This document shows, piece by piece, positions 15,804 through 24,497 of a DNA stretch of 60,222 nt. Location: positions 1-60,222 of the forward strand of contig JAFRUR010000061.1 of assembly GCA_017438775.1 (NCBI GenBank), given 5' to 3'. Position numbers and translations under genes: made by a program. The notes under the pieces were generated by a model, which worked only from the letters and a program-made list of their open reading frames with translations, ran no database searches and had not been told where the DNA came from. Each line of letters starts with the position of its first letter. Positions within the stretch are counted from its first letter, which is position 1. The DNA comes from Lachnospiraceae bacterium (lineage in GTDB: Bacteria; Bacillota; Clostridia; Lachnospirales; Lachnospiraceae).

Positions 15804-17087
15804 GTGAACACCTTCCATTCCTACGCTCTCCCCGAGGAGATCCGCAGCAAAGACTACGCCCTGGCCACCTATTACATCCGCCTCCCGAAGGACGTGGACG
15901 TGATCAAGAAGGCCGAGACCATGGCCGTCGGCCAGACGATCGGCACCTGGGTGCCGGTGCCCGGCATCACGGACGAGATGCGCGCGAACCACTGCGGCCG
16001 CGTCGTCACTATTCTGGACGCCCCGCCGGCCGAACTCGATCCGCAGATCGAGGACGACGTCCGCACCTATTTCATCCAGATCGCGTATCCGACGGCAAAC
16101 TTCGGCCCGCAGTTCCCGCAGATGCTCACCACCCTGCTCGGGAACGACGCCTCCACCTCGGCCCAGGTCAAGCTCGTGGACCTGCAGCTCCCGGACTGCT
16201 TCCTCGCGGCCTTTAGGGGCCCGAAATTCGGTCCGGAAGGTCTGCGCGCGCTCACCGGCACGGCCTCCGGCCCCCTCCTTCTGAATATGATCAAGCCCTG
16301 CACCGGCATCACGCCGGAGGCGGGGGCGCGCATCTTCTACGACACCGCCCTGGGCGGCCCGGATTTCATTAAGGACGACGAACTCCTGGGCAACCCGGAC
16401 TTCTGTCCCGTGGCGGAGCGCGTAAAGAAATACAACGAGGCCGCCCGCGCGGCCTTCGAGAAGACCGGAAAAGAAGTCATCTACATCCCCAACGTCACCG
16501 ACCGCGCGGACCGCATGACGGACACCGTGAAGCGGGCCCTGGACGCGGGCGCGAAGGCCGTCATGATGTGCTTCTCCACCGTGGGGTACTCCCTTTTCCG
16601 CGCCGTCTCGGATTCCGTCCCCGTGCCTGTCATGGGCCACTACGCGGCCTCCGGCGCCATGAACGAAGGCATCCAGAGCGGTCTCTCCTCCCACCTGTCC
16701 GTCGGCAAGTTCGCCCGCATGGCCGGCTCGGACATGGTGATGATGAACACCCCGTACGGCGGTTATCCTCTCACGCGCATGCAGTACTTCAAGACCATGC
16801 ACCAGCTGACCCTCCCCTGCGGTCCGTTAAAGCCCGCCATGCCCATCTGCGGCGGCGGCGTGCATCCCGGTCTGGTGCCGCAGTTCGTGAAGGATTTCGG
16901 GACGGACATCGTCCTGGCCGCGGGCGGCGCCGTTCAGGGCCACCCGATGGGCGCCGCGGCCGGCATCCGCGCGATGCGCACCGCTTCGGAGGCCTCCGTG
17001 GCCGGCATCTCCCTCGAGGAGGCCGCGAAGGAGAGCCCCGAGCTTGCCGCCGCACTGCAGCGCTTCGGCCATCCCGCCCTCCGATGA
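15804..17087 (+). CDS. RuBisCO-like protein (form IV), candidate 3-oxo-isoapionate-4-phosphate decarboxylase
   Basis: The 427-residue protein is a RuBisCO large-subunit relative. It keeps Lys164 (KPCTG; Lys175 of RuBisCO), the carbamylation/metal motif GGPDFIKDDE with Lys190, Asp192 and Glu193, a His in GHYAASGA (279) and Lys302 in the loop-6 region (SVGKFARMAG). It has lost Lys177 (Cys here) and the usual SGGIHP (reads CGGGVHP), so it should not fix CO2. RuBisCO-like proteins act in methionine salvage and in D-apionate breakdown. The two neighbouring tetrose-phosphate isomerase candidates favour the OiaX type, which releases CO2 to give L-erythrulose-1-phosphate. The start is GTG 15804, seven bases after AGGAGG. 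Its stop overlaps the next gene's ATG (ATGA). Confidence 0.9.
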   Translation: MNTFHSYALPEEIRSKDYALATYYIRLPKDVDVIKKAETMAVGQTIGTWVPVPGITDEMRANHCGRVVTILDAPPAELDPQIEDDVRTYFIQIAYPTANFGPQFPQMLTTLLGNDASTSAQVKLVDLQLPDCFLAAFRGPKFGPEGLRALTGTASGPLLLNMIKPCTGITPEAGARIFYDTALGGPDFIKDDELLGNPDFCPVAERVKKYNEAARAAFEKTGKEVIYIPNVTDRADRMTDTVKRALDAGAKAVMMCFSTVGYSLFRAVSDSVPVPVMGHYAASGAMNEGIQSGLSSHLSVGKFARMAGSDMVMMNTPYGGYPLTRMQYFKTMHQLTLPCGPLKPAMPICGGGVHPGLVPQFVKDFGTDIVLAAGGAVQGHPMGAAAGIRAMRTASEASVAGISLEEAAKESPELAAALQRFGHPALR

Positions 17088-17785
17088 GTTTCATCCGTTT
17101 TTCCGGCGTATCCAAGGTCTACCGCATGGGCGAGGTGGAGATCCGCGCGCTGGACGATATTTCCTTTGAGATCGAGAAGGGCGAGTTCGTCGTCGTTCTG
17201 GGCAACAGCGGCGCCGGCAAGACCACCATCCTGAACCTCCTGGGCGGGATGGACACGGTGACGGCCGGGCACATCGTCGTGGACGGGAAGGACCTCTCCC
17301 GCGCCACGGAGCGTGAGCTCACGGACTACCGCCGCCTCGACATCGGCTTCGTGTTCCAGTTCTACAACCTGATGCAGAACCTGACGGCCAAAGAAAACGT
17401 GGACCTGGCCCTGCAGATCTGCCGCCAGCCCCTCGATTCCCGCTATGTGCTCCGCATGGTGGGTCTCGAAGACCGCATGGACAACTTCCCCTCCCAGCTC
17501 TCCGGCGGAGAGCAGCAGAGGGTGGCCATCGCGCGCGCTGTGGCCAAGAATCCCAAGCTCCTGCTCTGCGACGAGCCCACCGGCGCCCTGGACTACGCGA
17601 CCGGCAAGCAGGTCCTCAAGGTCCTGCAGGAGATGTGCGTGCGCGAACAGATGACCGTCGTGATGATCACCCACAACAGCGCGCTCGCGGAGATGGGGAA
17701 CCGGATCATCCGCGTCCGCAGCGGAAAGATCGAATCCGTCACCGTGAACGAGACCCCCATGGACATCGACCTCATCGAATACTAG
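17084..17785 (+). CDS. ABC transporter ATP-binding protein (MacB/LolD type)
   Basis: ATPase of 233 residues: Walker [13 protein letters not shown] (about 41-52), Q-loop [12 protein letters not shown] signature [14 protein letters not shown], Walker [13 protein letters not shown] and a His switch MITHNSALA. The type matches ATPases that pair with FtsX-like permeases, which the next gene encodes 22 bp downstream. Such pairs usually move lipids, peptides or lipoproteins, or transmit mechanical force to the cell surface, rather than import sugars. The ATG overlaps the stop of the RuBisCO-like gene by four bases, so their translation is coupled. It ends with TAG, one of the few clear uses of that stop in the window. 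Confidence 0.95.
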   Translation: MSFIRFSGVSKVYRMGEVEIRALDDISFEIEKGEFVVVLGNSGAGKTTILNLLGGMDTVTAGHIVVDGKDLSRATERELTDYRRLDIGFVFQFYNLMQNLTAKENVDLALQICRQPLDSRYVLRMVGLEDRMDNFPSQLSGGEQQRVAIARAVAKNPKLLLCDEPTGALDYATGKQVLKVLQEMCVREQMTVVMITHNSALAEMGNRIIRVRSGKIESVTVNETPMDIDLIEY

Positions 17786-17807
17786 CACCTGCCCGGGGAG
17801 GCCCCCG

Positions 17808-20800
17808 ATGTTTGCCAAAGATACCTTTCGCCTGATCTTCAAGACCAAAAACCGCTTCTTCTCCCTCTTCATGATCGTCCTCATAGGCGTGGCGTTCATG
17901 ATGGGGCTTCTTTCCACGCGCTATCTCATGGAAGCCAGCGTGGACCGCTACGCGGATTCCACCCGTCTCTGGGATCTCCAGATCTATTCCTCCTACGGCT
18001 TTGACGAGGGCGACGTGGCCGCCCTGCGCGGCGTCGGCGGGGTGACCGAGGTCTTCCCCAGCCGCTTCGTCGACCTTCTCTGCGAATCCCCGGACGGGCA
18101 CGTCGCCGTGACCCGAGCCGCGGAGTCGGACCGCACCCTCGGACAGTTCGAACTGGCCAGCGGCCGTCTTCCCGAGCGCCTGGATGAGATTCTGGTCCTG
18201 GAACACGGCCTCACCGGGGATCACTACGCCCTGGGCACCCGTCTGCATCTCTTCCGCGAGGAGGACGACCTGAAGGACGTCCTCGCCCGCACCGACTACA
18301 CCGTCGTCGGGACCGTGCGCACGCCCGACCATCTCGCCAAGACGCTGGGCACCGGCCTGTACCGGAACCTGGAGCTGGGCCTCATCGTCTATCTTCCCTC
18401 GCAGAACTTCCTCGCCGACTACTACACCACCGTCTATCTGGCCGAGGACGGCCTCGAAGCGCTGAACGCCTTTTCTTCCGCATACAAACAGGCCTCCGAG
18501 GACGCGAAAAGCGACCTGGAGGTCTTTGCGCATACCCAGCAGGACGTCCTCAAGTCCAAGATTCTGGCCAAATACCAGAAAGAGATCGACGACGGCCGCG
18601 CGGAACTCGAGGCGCGGAAGGCCGACGGCCAGGCACAGCTCGACGAGGCGCGCGTCAAACTGGACGACGGCAACGTCCAGCTCGTGGCTTCCGAGACCCA
18701 GCTGCAGACCTTAAAGTCCGCCCTCTCCGAAGCCGAGGGACGGCAGGCCGCCCTGGCGCGGCGCGTCTCCGCGGAAACCGGCCGGTCCCTGACCCGGATC
18801 CGCCAGATCGAGTCCGCGGACCCGCAGCACCGCTCCTTCGAGCGCATCTTTGCCGCCCTCACCGTGGACTACGGCACCTACACCGCCCTGCGCTCCCTCA
18901 TCGAATCCGCGCAGCAGACCGAAGGCCCTCTGGCCGAGCGCCTGGAGGAGGCACGCGCGGCCAAGGCCGCGTCCGAGGCGCGGATCGCCGCCCTGGAGGA
19001 AGAGCGCGCGCAGCTGGAAGAGATCCTGGCCTCGGAGGAGACCGCCCCCGAGGACGCGTCCGCGGCGCAGGAGCGCCTGACCGAACTCGACCAGGAGCTG
19101 GCGCGGGCCCAGGTCGACGTTGAGGCCCAGACCCGGCTGATCGAGGGGTATGAGGCCCTGATCGAGCGCGCCGGAAGCGAGGACGCGCAGAAGCGCCTGG
19201 ATGAGATCGACGCCGCCTACGGCGGCTCCGTCGCGGCGGCGTTTTCGGAGTATTCCAAGCTGGAACAGGACCGCATGCTCGCGGAGGCCCTCCAGCGCGA
19301 AAAGTCGCTGGTGGACACCGCGATCTCCCGCATCCGCGGAGAGATCACGGATGCCGAACGCCAGATTGAGGAGGGCAAAAAAGAACTGGAGGCCGGACGG
19401 GAGGAATACCAGAAGGCCCTGACAAAGTTCGATCTCGAGATCGAGAAGGCGGAGACGGAGCTGCGCAAGGCCCAGCAGGACCTGGACGAGCTGCCCGCCG
19501 CGGGCTGGACCGTCCTCACGCGCGAATCCCACTACGCCTCCTACATGTATAAGAACAATGCGGCCCAGATGGGCGCCATCGGGATCGCCCTGCCGGTCCT
19601 CTTCTATCTGGTCGCCGCCCTCGTGTGCCTGACCACAATGACGCGCCTCGTCGACGAGCAGCGCGGCCAGATCGGTCTGCTGCGCGCCCTGGGCTTCTCC
19701 GTCGGCCGCGTCGCCATGCGCTACGTCTTCTACGCTGTCGTGGCCGCCCTCCTCGGGAGCGTCGTCGGCATCGCCGCGGGCATGGCCGTCTTCCCCACCG
19801 TCATCTACAACACGTGGCGGCTCCTGTACGACCTCCCGCCCATGATCCTGACCTTCCCGATCCGCTACGTCCTCATCAGCCTGGGCGCCTTCACCCTGCT
19901 CATGGCCGCCGTCACCTATATCGTGGCGCGCAGGTCGCTGCGCGAGGTGCCGAGCCAGCTCATGCGCCCGCGCGCCCCCAAGAGCGCGAAGCGCATCTTC
20001 CTGGAGCGGTTCACGGGCTTCTGGAACCATCTCTCCTTTACCTCCAAGGTGACGGCCCGCAACCTCGTGCGCTACAAGGGGCGCTTCATCATGACCGTCA
20101 TCGGCGTGGCCGGCTGCACGGCCCTGCTGGTGGTCGGCTGGGGCATCAAGGATTCGATCGGCGATATCGTCGCGATCCAGTACGGCGACATCCTGGACTA
20201 TCAGTACAGCGTCGCTCTGGAGCCGGACACGGACCCCCAGCCCTTCCTTGACCTGCTGCAGGAGAACCTCGACAACGAAAAGACCGTGCCCCTGCGCACC
20301 TACGCCTCCCGCGTCTATCTCGCCGACGGCGACGCGACCATAAACGCTGTGGTGATGGACGCCCGCGAAGCCAACGACCTTCTGAACCTGCGCGCCACGG
20401 ACCACCGAACGCCGATCAAGCTCCGCAGCGGCGGGGCCATCGTCTCGGAAAAGTTCGCGAGGACCCACGGCCTGTCCGCGGGGGACCGCATCGTCATGGA
20501 GTCCGCCTCCGGGCTCAAGGCGGAGGTGAAGGTCGACGCGGTCTGCGAGATGTACTTCCAGCACTACCTCTTTCTGGCCGCGGACGCCTACGAATCCCTC
20601 TTCAGCGAGAAGTTCCATCCGCAGACCATCGCCGTGCGCAACCGCGCCGGGAACCTGGACGAGGCCGCCCTGGAAAAACTTGAGGGCTTTGAGAGTCTCA
20701 CCGATTTCTCCGGAGTGATCGACCAGTTCAACACCATGATCCAGGCCCTGGACTTCATCATTCTGGTCATCATCCTGACGGCGGGCGCCCTGGCCTTCGT

Positions 20801-21149
20801 CGTCCTGATGAGCCTCACCCAGGTCAACCTCTCCGAGCGCGTGCGCGAGATCGCCACCCTCAAGGTCCTGGGCTTCCGCCGCGGCGAGGTGATCTCCTAC
20901 ATCTTCCGCGAGATCTTCCTGCTCTCGCTCATCGGCGCCCTCTGCGGCCTGCCGCTGGGCGTGCTGGAGCACCGTTTCATCATGAACGTCATCACTATGG
21001 AGATGATCCAGTTCGGCATGAACATCAAGCCTCTCTCCTTCGCGCTTGCCTTCGGGGTCACCCTGGTGTTCACGCTGATCGTGCTCTTCCTGATGCGCCG
21101 CCCCATCCGCCGCGTCGAGATGGTGGAGTCGCTCAAGTCGGTCGAATAA
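17808..21149 (+). CDS. FtsX-like ABC transporter permease with long extracytoplasmic coiled coil
   Basis: An 1113-residue permease partner of the upstream ATPase. A first transmembrane segment (about 15-33) is followed by a large outside region. Within this, residues about 250-560 are rich in Glu, Lys, Arg, Ala and Leu in heptad order (EARKADGQAQLDEARVKL type), predicting long coiled coils. FtsX core domains follow, with helices near 585-605, 640-665 and 690-710 and a second set near 765, 980-1000, 1035-1055 and 1080-1100. The architecture resembles large Firmicute permeases with coiled-coil inserts. Its TAA stop is immediately followed, in the same frame, by the remains of a 5'-nucleotidase gene. 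Confidence 0.93.
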   Translation: MFAKDTFRLIFKTKNRFFSLFMIVLIGVAFMMGLLSTRYLMEASVDRYADSTRLWDLQIYSSYGFDEGDVAALRGVGGVTEVFPSRFVDLLCESPDGHVAVTRAAESDRTLGQFELASGRLPERLDEILVLEHGLTGDHYALGTRLHLFREEDDLKDVLARTDYTVVGTVRTPDHLAKTLGTGLYRNLELGLIVYLPSQNFLADYYTTVYLAEDGLEALNAFSSAYKQASEDAKSDLEVFAHTQQDVLKSKILAKYQKEIDDGRAELEARKADGQAQLDEARVKLDDGNVQLVASETQLQTLKSALSEAEGRQAALARRVSAETGRSLTRIRQIESADPQHRSFERIFAALTVDYGTYTALRSLIESAQQTEGPLAERLEEARAAKAASEARIAALEEERAQLEEILASEETAPEDASAAQERLTELDQELARAQVDVEAQTRLIEGYEALIERAGSEDAQKRLDEIDAAYGGSVAAAFSEYSKLEQDRMLAEALQREKSLVDTAISRIRGEITDAERQIEEGKKELEAGREEYQKALTKFDLEIEKAETELRKAQQDLDELPAAGWTVLTRESHYASYMYKNNAAQMGAIGIALPVLFYLVAALVCLTTMTRLVDEQRGQIGLLRALGFSVGRVAMRYVFYAVVAALLGSVVGIAAGMAVFPTVIYNTWRLLYDLPPMILTFPIRYVLISLGAFTLLMAAVTYIVARRSLREVPSQLMRPRAPKSAKRIFLERFTGFWNHLSFTSKVTARNLVRYKGRFIMTVIGVAGCTALLVVGWGIKDSIGDIVAIQYGDILDYQYSVALEPDTDPQPFLDLLQENLDNEKTVPLRTYASRVYLADGDATINAVVMDAREANDLLNLRATDHRTPIKLRSGGAIVSEKFARTHGLSAGDRIVMESASGLKAEVKVDAVCEMYFQHYLFLAADAYESLFSEKFHPQTIAVRNRAGNLDEAALEKLEGFESLTDFSGVIDQFNTMIQALDFIILVIILTAGALAFVVLMSLTQVNLSERVREIATLKVLGFRRGEVISYIFREIFLLSLIGALCGLPLGVLEHRFIMNVITMEMIQFGMNIKPLSFALAFGVTLVFTLIVLFLMRRPIRRVEMVESLKSVE

Positions 21150-22334
21150 TGCCCCGCGCATCTGCTCTTCCTCGAGAAGTGCGCGGACTTCCCCATCATC
21201 AACACGGACCTCTTCGTGACCGTGAACAACAAGCGTCTCTTCCTGCCCTACATCAACCTCGTCGTGGACGGCGTCAAGATCCTCTTCATCGGCGTCCTCA
21301 CGCAGGAAGTCCTGAACGCCACCAAGTCGGAGAAGATCATCGGCTCCTACGTCAGCATGAAGAACGCGGCCAAGGAGATCGGCGTCATCTGCGACAACTA
21401 CCGCACGACGGACACCGACATCACCATTCTGATGACCCACATCGGGTTTGAGAACGACGTCGCCCTGGCCGAACAGCTCGACCGAAACTTCGGCGTGAAC
21501 TTCATCATCGGCGGCCACTCCCACACCTATATGGAAGAGCCGACGGTCGTGAACGGAATCCCGATCGTCCAGGCGTACACCGGCACGGACTTCGTCGGCC
21601 GCTTCGACATCAACTACGACAAGCAGGCCCGGGAGATCCGGAAGTGGACGTGGAAGTGCGTCCCGATCGATGAGGACGCCGCGGAGAACGACCACGTGAT
21701 GCAGGGGCTCCTCGACCAGTACAAGGACGTGACCGACAAAAAGTACAAGCGCGTCGTCACGCGCTTCGAGCGTGAGCTCACCCACCCGGCGCGCGAGCAG
21801 GAGACCGAGATGGGCAACCTCTACGCCGACCTCATGGTGGACGACGCCTCGTACGACATCATGCTCTTCGGCTCCGGCTCCATCCGCAAGAAAAAGATGG
21901 GGCCGATCGTGGAGTACCAGGAGATGCTGGAGAACACGCCCTTCGACGACAACCTCTGGATGGTCGAGGTGACCGGCGCGCAGCTGCGGCAGATCATGAA
22001 GCACCTGATGCGCGATGAGGCGTGGGTCGGCGAGACCGAGTTTTACCAGTTCTCGAAGGGTCTGCATATCAAATACCGAAAGTCCACGCATACCCTCGAG
22101 GAGCTGACCTTCCGCGGCGGGGACGTAAAGGACGAGGACCGCTTCAAAATCGGCATTCAGAACTACCACTACAAGAACTTCGACGCGTTCTTCGGCGTCC
22201 CGCTCGAGGAGGTCAAGCAGAACCGGAAGCCCCGGATCGTGGCGACCAGCGTGAACAACATCATCGAGGAGTACCTCTCCACGCACCCGGGCCTGGACGC
22301 CCACGTGGAGGGAAGAATCGAAGTCGTGGAATAA
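21150..22334 (+). pseudogene. 5'-nucleotidase / metallophosphoesterase lacking its N-terminal part
   Basis: From the base after the permease stop the frame reads CPAHLLFLEKCADFPIINTD, then YINLVVDGVKILFIGVL, MTHIGF, GGHSHTYMEEPTVVNGIPI and a full 5'-nucleotidase C-terminal domain (MGNLYADLMVDDASYDIMLF ... FRGGDVKD). This order corresponds to the family from just after the GNHE motif onward. The first ~90-100 residues, with the D.H, GD and GNHE metal ligands, are absent, and no start codon with a ribosome binding site is near the junction (first ATG/GTG candidates are internal). I call it a truncated, probably inactive gene. The junction at the stop codon suggests a deletion or rearrangement that joined permease and nucleotidase genes; a misassembly is the alternative. 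Confidence 0.75.
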
Positions 22335-22554
22335 GCCGTGCTTATCCGGCCCGCCGACCGCGCAGGACTTTAAGCGACAGTGAAAAGTCGGACCGCCACA
22401 CGGCGGCCCGGCCTTTCGTTTTGTTCCGAAGGGGCGGAACCCCCGGAGCACATACCAGACCGCCGCCAGCATGATGACGGCCGCACGCAGCGCGATCGAT
22501 GCGGCGATGACCAGCCCGTCTCCGCCTCCCTGTGATGGCTGCGCAAAAAAGTGC

Positions 22555-22585
22555 TTGACCCTTACGCTGCGTCAGGGTTTATGCT
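22555..22585 (+). promoter_or_regulatory. MerR-type promoter and operator of the regulator gene
   Basis: TTGACC at 22555-22560 and TATGCT at 22580-22585 are 19 bp apart, the over-long spacer typical of MerR-activated promoters. The spacer carries a dyad, ACCCT.ACGC.GCGT.AGGGT, centred between the elements, so the regulator probably controls its own gene. Confidence 0.85.
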
Positions 22586-22610
22586 ATGTTTGCGCGCAGG
22601 AGGAACTGTC

Positions 22611-23339
22611 ATGAAAACCGTAAACGAAGTCAGCAAACTGACCGGCGTCAGCGTCCGAACGCTTCAGTATTACGACCGCATCGGCCTTCTGAAGCCTGCC
22701 GGTCATACAGGCGCCGGATACCGGCTCTACGATGACGCCGCCCTGGAAAAGCTCCAGCAGATCCTGCTGTTTCGCGAGCTGGAGTTCCCGCTCCGGGACA
22801 TCGCGGAGATCGTCGGCCGGCCCGGATTTGACCGGGACAAGGCGCTGGAACAGCAGATCGGGCTCCTTACGCTGAAGAAGGAACACATTGAAAACCTGCT
22901 GGCTCTGTGCCGGGATTTGAAAGAGAAAGGAGTGAGCAACTTGAATTTTTCAGCGTTTGACTCTTCCAAACTGGAGGAGTATTCCAAAAAAGCCAAAGAA
23001 CAGTGGGGCGCCACAGAGGCGTACCGGGAATATGAGGAAAAGAGCCGGGACCGCACGGCGGCGCAGGAGGCCGGCCTCGCGGCGGACCTCATGAAGATCT
23101 TCGAGGAGTTCGGCGCGATGAAGGACGGCGATCCCGCCTCGGCGCAGGCACAGGAGCAGGTCAAAAAACTGCAGGCCTGCATCACGGACCACTACTACAC
23201 CTGCACCGATACGATTCTGGCCGGCCTGGGGCAGATGTACGCCGCGGGCGGAGATTTCACGGAAAACATTGACAGGGCCGGGGGACAAGGCACCGCCGCA
23301 TTTGCTGCCCGCGCCATCCGGACTTACTGCGGGAAGTGA
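22611..23339 (+). CDS. MerR-family regulator with TipAS-like C-terminal domain
   Basis: The 242-residue protein opens with a MerR winged helix (NEVSKLTGVSVRTLQYYDRIGLLKPAG, GYRLYDDAALEKLQQILLF), a dimerising coiled coil near 75-110, and a C-terminal TipAS-type domain (about 130-242; YTCTDTILAGLGQMYAAGGDF near the end). TipAS domains bind diverse drug-like molecules, including thiopeptides, and activate efflux or self-regulation. The ATG at 22611 follows CAGGAGGA. No transporter gene remains next to it; only a short hydrophobic reading frame on the opposite strand (around 22410-22530) hints at a lost neighbour. Confidence 0.92.
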   Translation: MKTVNEVSKLTGVSVRTLQYYDRIGLLKPAGHTGAGYRLYDDAALEKLQQILLFRELEFPLRDIAEIVGRPGFDRDKALEQQIGLLTLKKEHIENLLALCRDLKEKGVSNLNFSAFDSSKLEEYSKKAKEQWGATEAYREYEEKSRDRTAAQEAGLAADLMKIFEEFGAMKDGDPASAQAQEQVKKLQACITDHYYTCTDTILAGLGQMYAAGGDFTENIDRAGGQGTAAFAARAIRTYCGK

Positions 23340-23432
23340 CGCCGCGCACAGGCCTTCCGGTCTCCCGCCAAAGACTATGCGGTGCGCTCCGGAACAGAGG
23401 GCCCTTTCGGCAAAGACAACGGCAGCATACAG

Positions 23433-23468
23433 AAAGACCGGCGCGGGAGATCCCGTGCCGGTCTTTTG
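23433..23468. terminator. Bidirectional terminator between merR and the HAD gene
   Basis: AAAGACCGGCGCGGGA and TCCCGTGCCGGTCTTT form a long stem with a GA loop; TTTT on the plus side and TTTC on the minus side serve the two converging genes. Confidence 0.85.
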
Positions 23469-23478
23469 GTTTAACTTT

Positions 23479-24231
23479 TCACTCCTGCGCCAGCCCCAGC
23501 ACTTCCCTCCCCGCCGCGGGCAGCTCCTCCAGCGAGAAAACGGTGCGGTCCGGATGGATGGGGCTCGCCGCAAGTGCGGCGCGCGCTTCCTCCGGCGTTC
23601 GGTGTGCCGCGAACCACACAGTTCTGACGCCCATGTTCGCTCCGCCGCGGATGTCGCTCGTCAGGCTGTCCCCGACGATGACGGACCGCGCCGGGTCCAC
23701 GTCCGGGATTCGCGCGAACACCGCGTCAAAGAACGCTTTGGTGGGCTTCTCCGCCCCCATGTCCATGGAGATAAAGACGTCCTCGAAAAAGTCTTCCGTG
23801 CCCGTGAGGCGGAGCCGGCTGTGCTGTACAGAGGGCGTTCCGTTGGAGATCGCGAAAAGGCGGTTCCCGGGCTGCGCCGTCAGCGTCTGCAGGACCTCAA
23901 GCGCTCCGGGCATCCGATGTCCCTCCCGGGCCAGACCGTCCTCGTAGACGTCGCAGACCGTCTGCGCGGGAAGGTCCGGGCGCCCGATGGCCTTCAGAAA
24001 CACCTCGAAGCGGCCTCGGAGTACTTCGAAGCGGTCGATCTCGCCCCGCTCCATCCTCTGCCAGTGCTCGATGTTGATCCGGCTGTAAAGGCGGACCTCC
24101 TCCGGGGTGACGGGGCGCCCGTACCCGGCCATGGTCTTTATCAGGGAGCATCGCTCCGATTCGTGAAAGTCCAGGATCGTGTCGTCCAGATCCAGGAACC
24201 AGAAAACCGTTTCGTTCATTCTTCCGTTCAT
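23479..24231 (-). CDS. HAD-family phosphatase, YjjG-type nucleotidase
   Basis: The 250-residue protein has the HAD motifs in order: FWFLDLDDTILDF (nucleophile Asp) at about 10-22, ISNGTPSVQHSRL (motif II), GAEKPTKAFFDA (Lys) and VIVGDSLTSDIRGGANMGV (motif IV). The sequence ISNG and spacing match YjjG, which dephosphorylates non-canonical pyrimidine nucleotides. Two starts are possible because of a tandem 12-bp duplication (AACGGAAGAATG twice): ATG 24231 overlaps the upstream stop as ATGA, and ATG 24219 follows the second GGAAG. Coupled to the small protein and polymerase genes upstream, which suggests a link to nucleotide-pool cleaning or DNA repair. Confidence 0.9.
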   Translation of the reverse strand: MNGRMNETVFWFLDLDDTILDFHESERCSLIKTMAGYGRPVTPEEVRLYSRINIEHWQRMERGEIDRFEVLRGRFEVFLKAIGRPDLPAQTVCDVYEDGLAREGHRMPGALEVLQTLTAQPGNRLFAISNGTPSVQHSRLRLTGTEDFFEDVFISMDMGAEKPTKAFFDAVFARIPDVDPARSVIVGDSLTSDIRGGANMGVRTVWFAAHRTPEEARAALAASPIHPDRTVFSLEELPAAGREVLGLAQE

Positions 24232-24497
24232 TCTTCCGTTCTTTCTCTCACTTCCTGCGCCCGGCGCGCGGCCTCTTCCTCGGCGCGGCGCAGGGCCTCC
24301 GGCAGCACCTTGATCGCCGCGAAGGGCAGGAACTGCTTCGCGCGCTCCTCGCGCGGCATCGGCGGGTGCCGGATATAGTCGATCTGCGGGTATCCTTCTC
24401 CGGGCTGTCCGGCCGCGGCCCGCGCCCCCTCGCCCGAAGCGGGGGCGGCGTGCGTCTGGTTATTTGTCCCCACGGCGGTGCCCTCCGATCTGTTCAT
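24228..24497 (-). CDS. Small protein encoded within the polymerase Y unit, function unknown
   Basis: Eighty-nine residues with a variable, Gly/Ala-rich first half and a conserved-looking second half: YIRHPPMPREERAKQFLPFAAIKVLPEALRRAEEE. Short proteins with a K.RA.QF.PF.A core often follow Y-family polymerase genes in Clostridia; their role is not known to me. The ATG at 24497 lies inside the end of the polymerase gene (38-bp overlap), and a GTG at 24473 is an alternative start. The stop overlaps the next start (ATGA). This dense overlap implies co-translation with the polymerase. Confidence 0.75.
   Translation of the reverse strand: MNRSEGTAVGTNNQTHAAPASGEGARAAAGQPGEGYPQIDYIRHPPMPREERAKQFLPFAAIKVLPEALRRAEEEAARRAQEVRERTEE

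Noticed and set aside
15804..17087. True carbon-fixing RuBisCO
   Set aside because: Lys177 and the SGGIHP motif are missing and no phosphoribulokinase is present; it is a form IV RuBisCO-like protein.
18711..22472. A 1253-codon open frame on the minus strand opposite the permease and nucleotidase
   Set aside because: It mirrors the coding phase of real plus-strand genes in GC-rich DNA, its translation is His/Asp/Val/Gly-rich with no domain, and it lacks a ribosome binding site.
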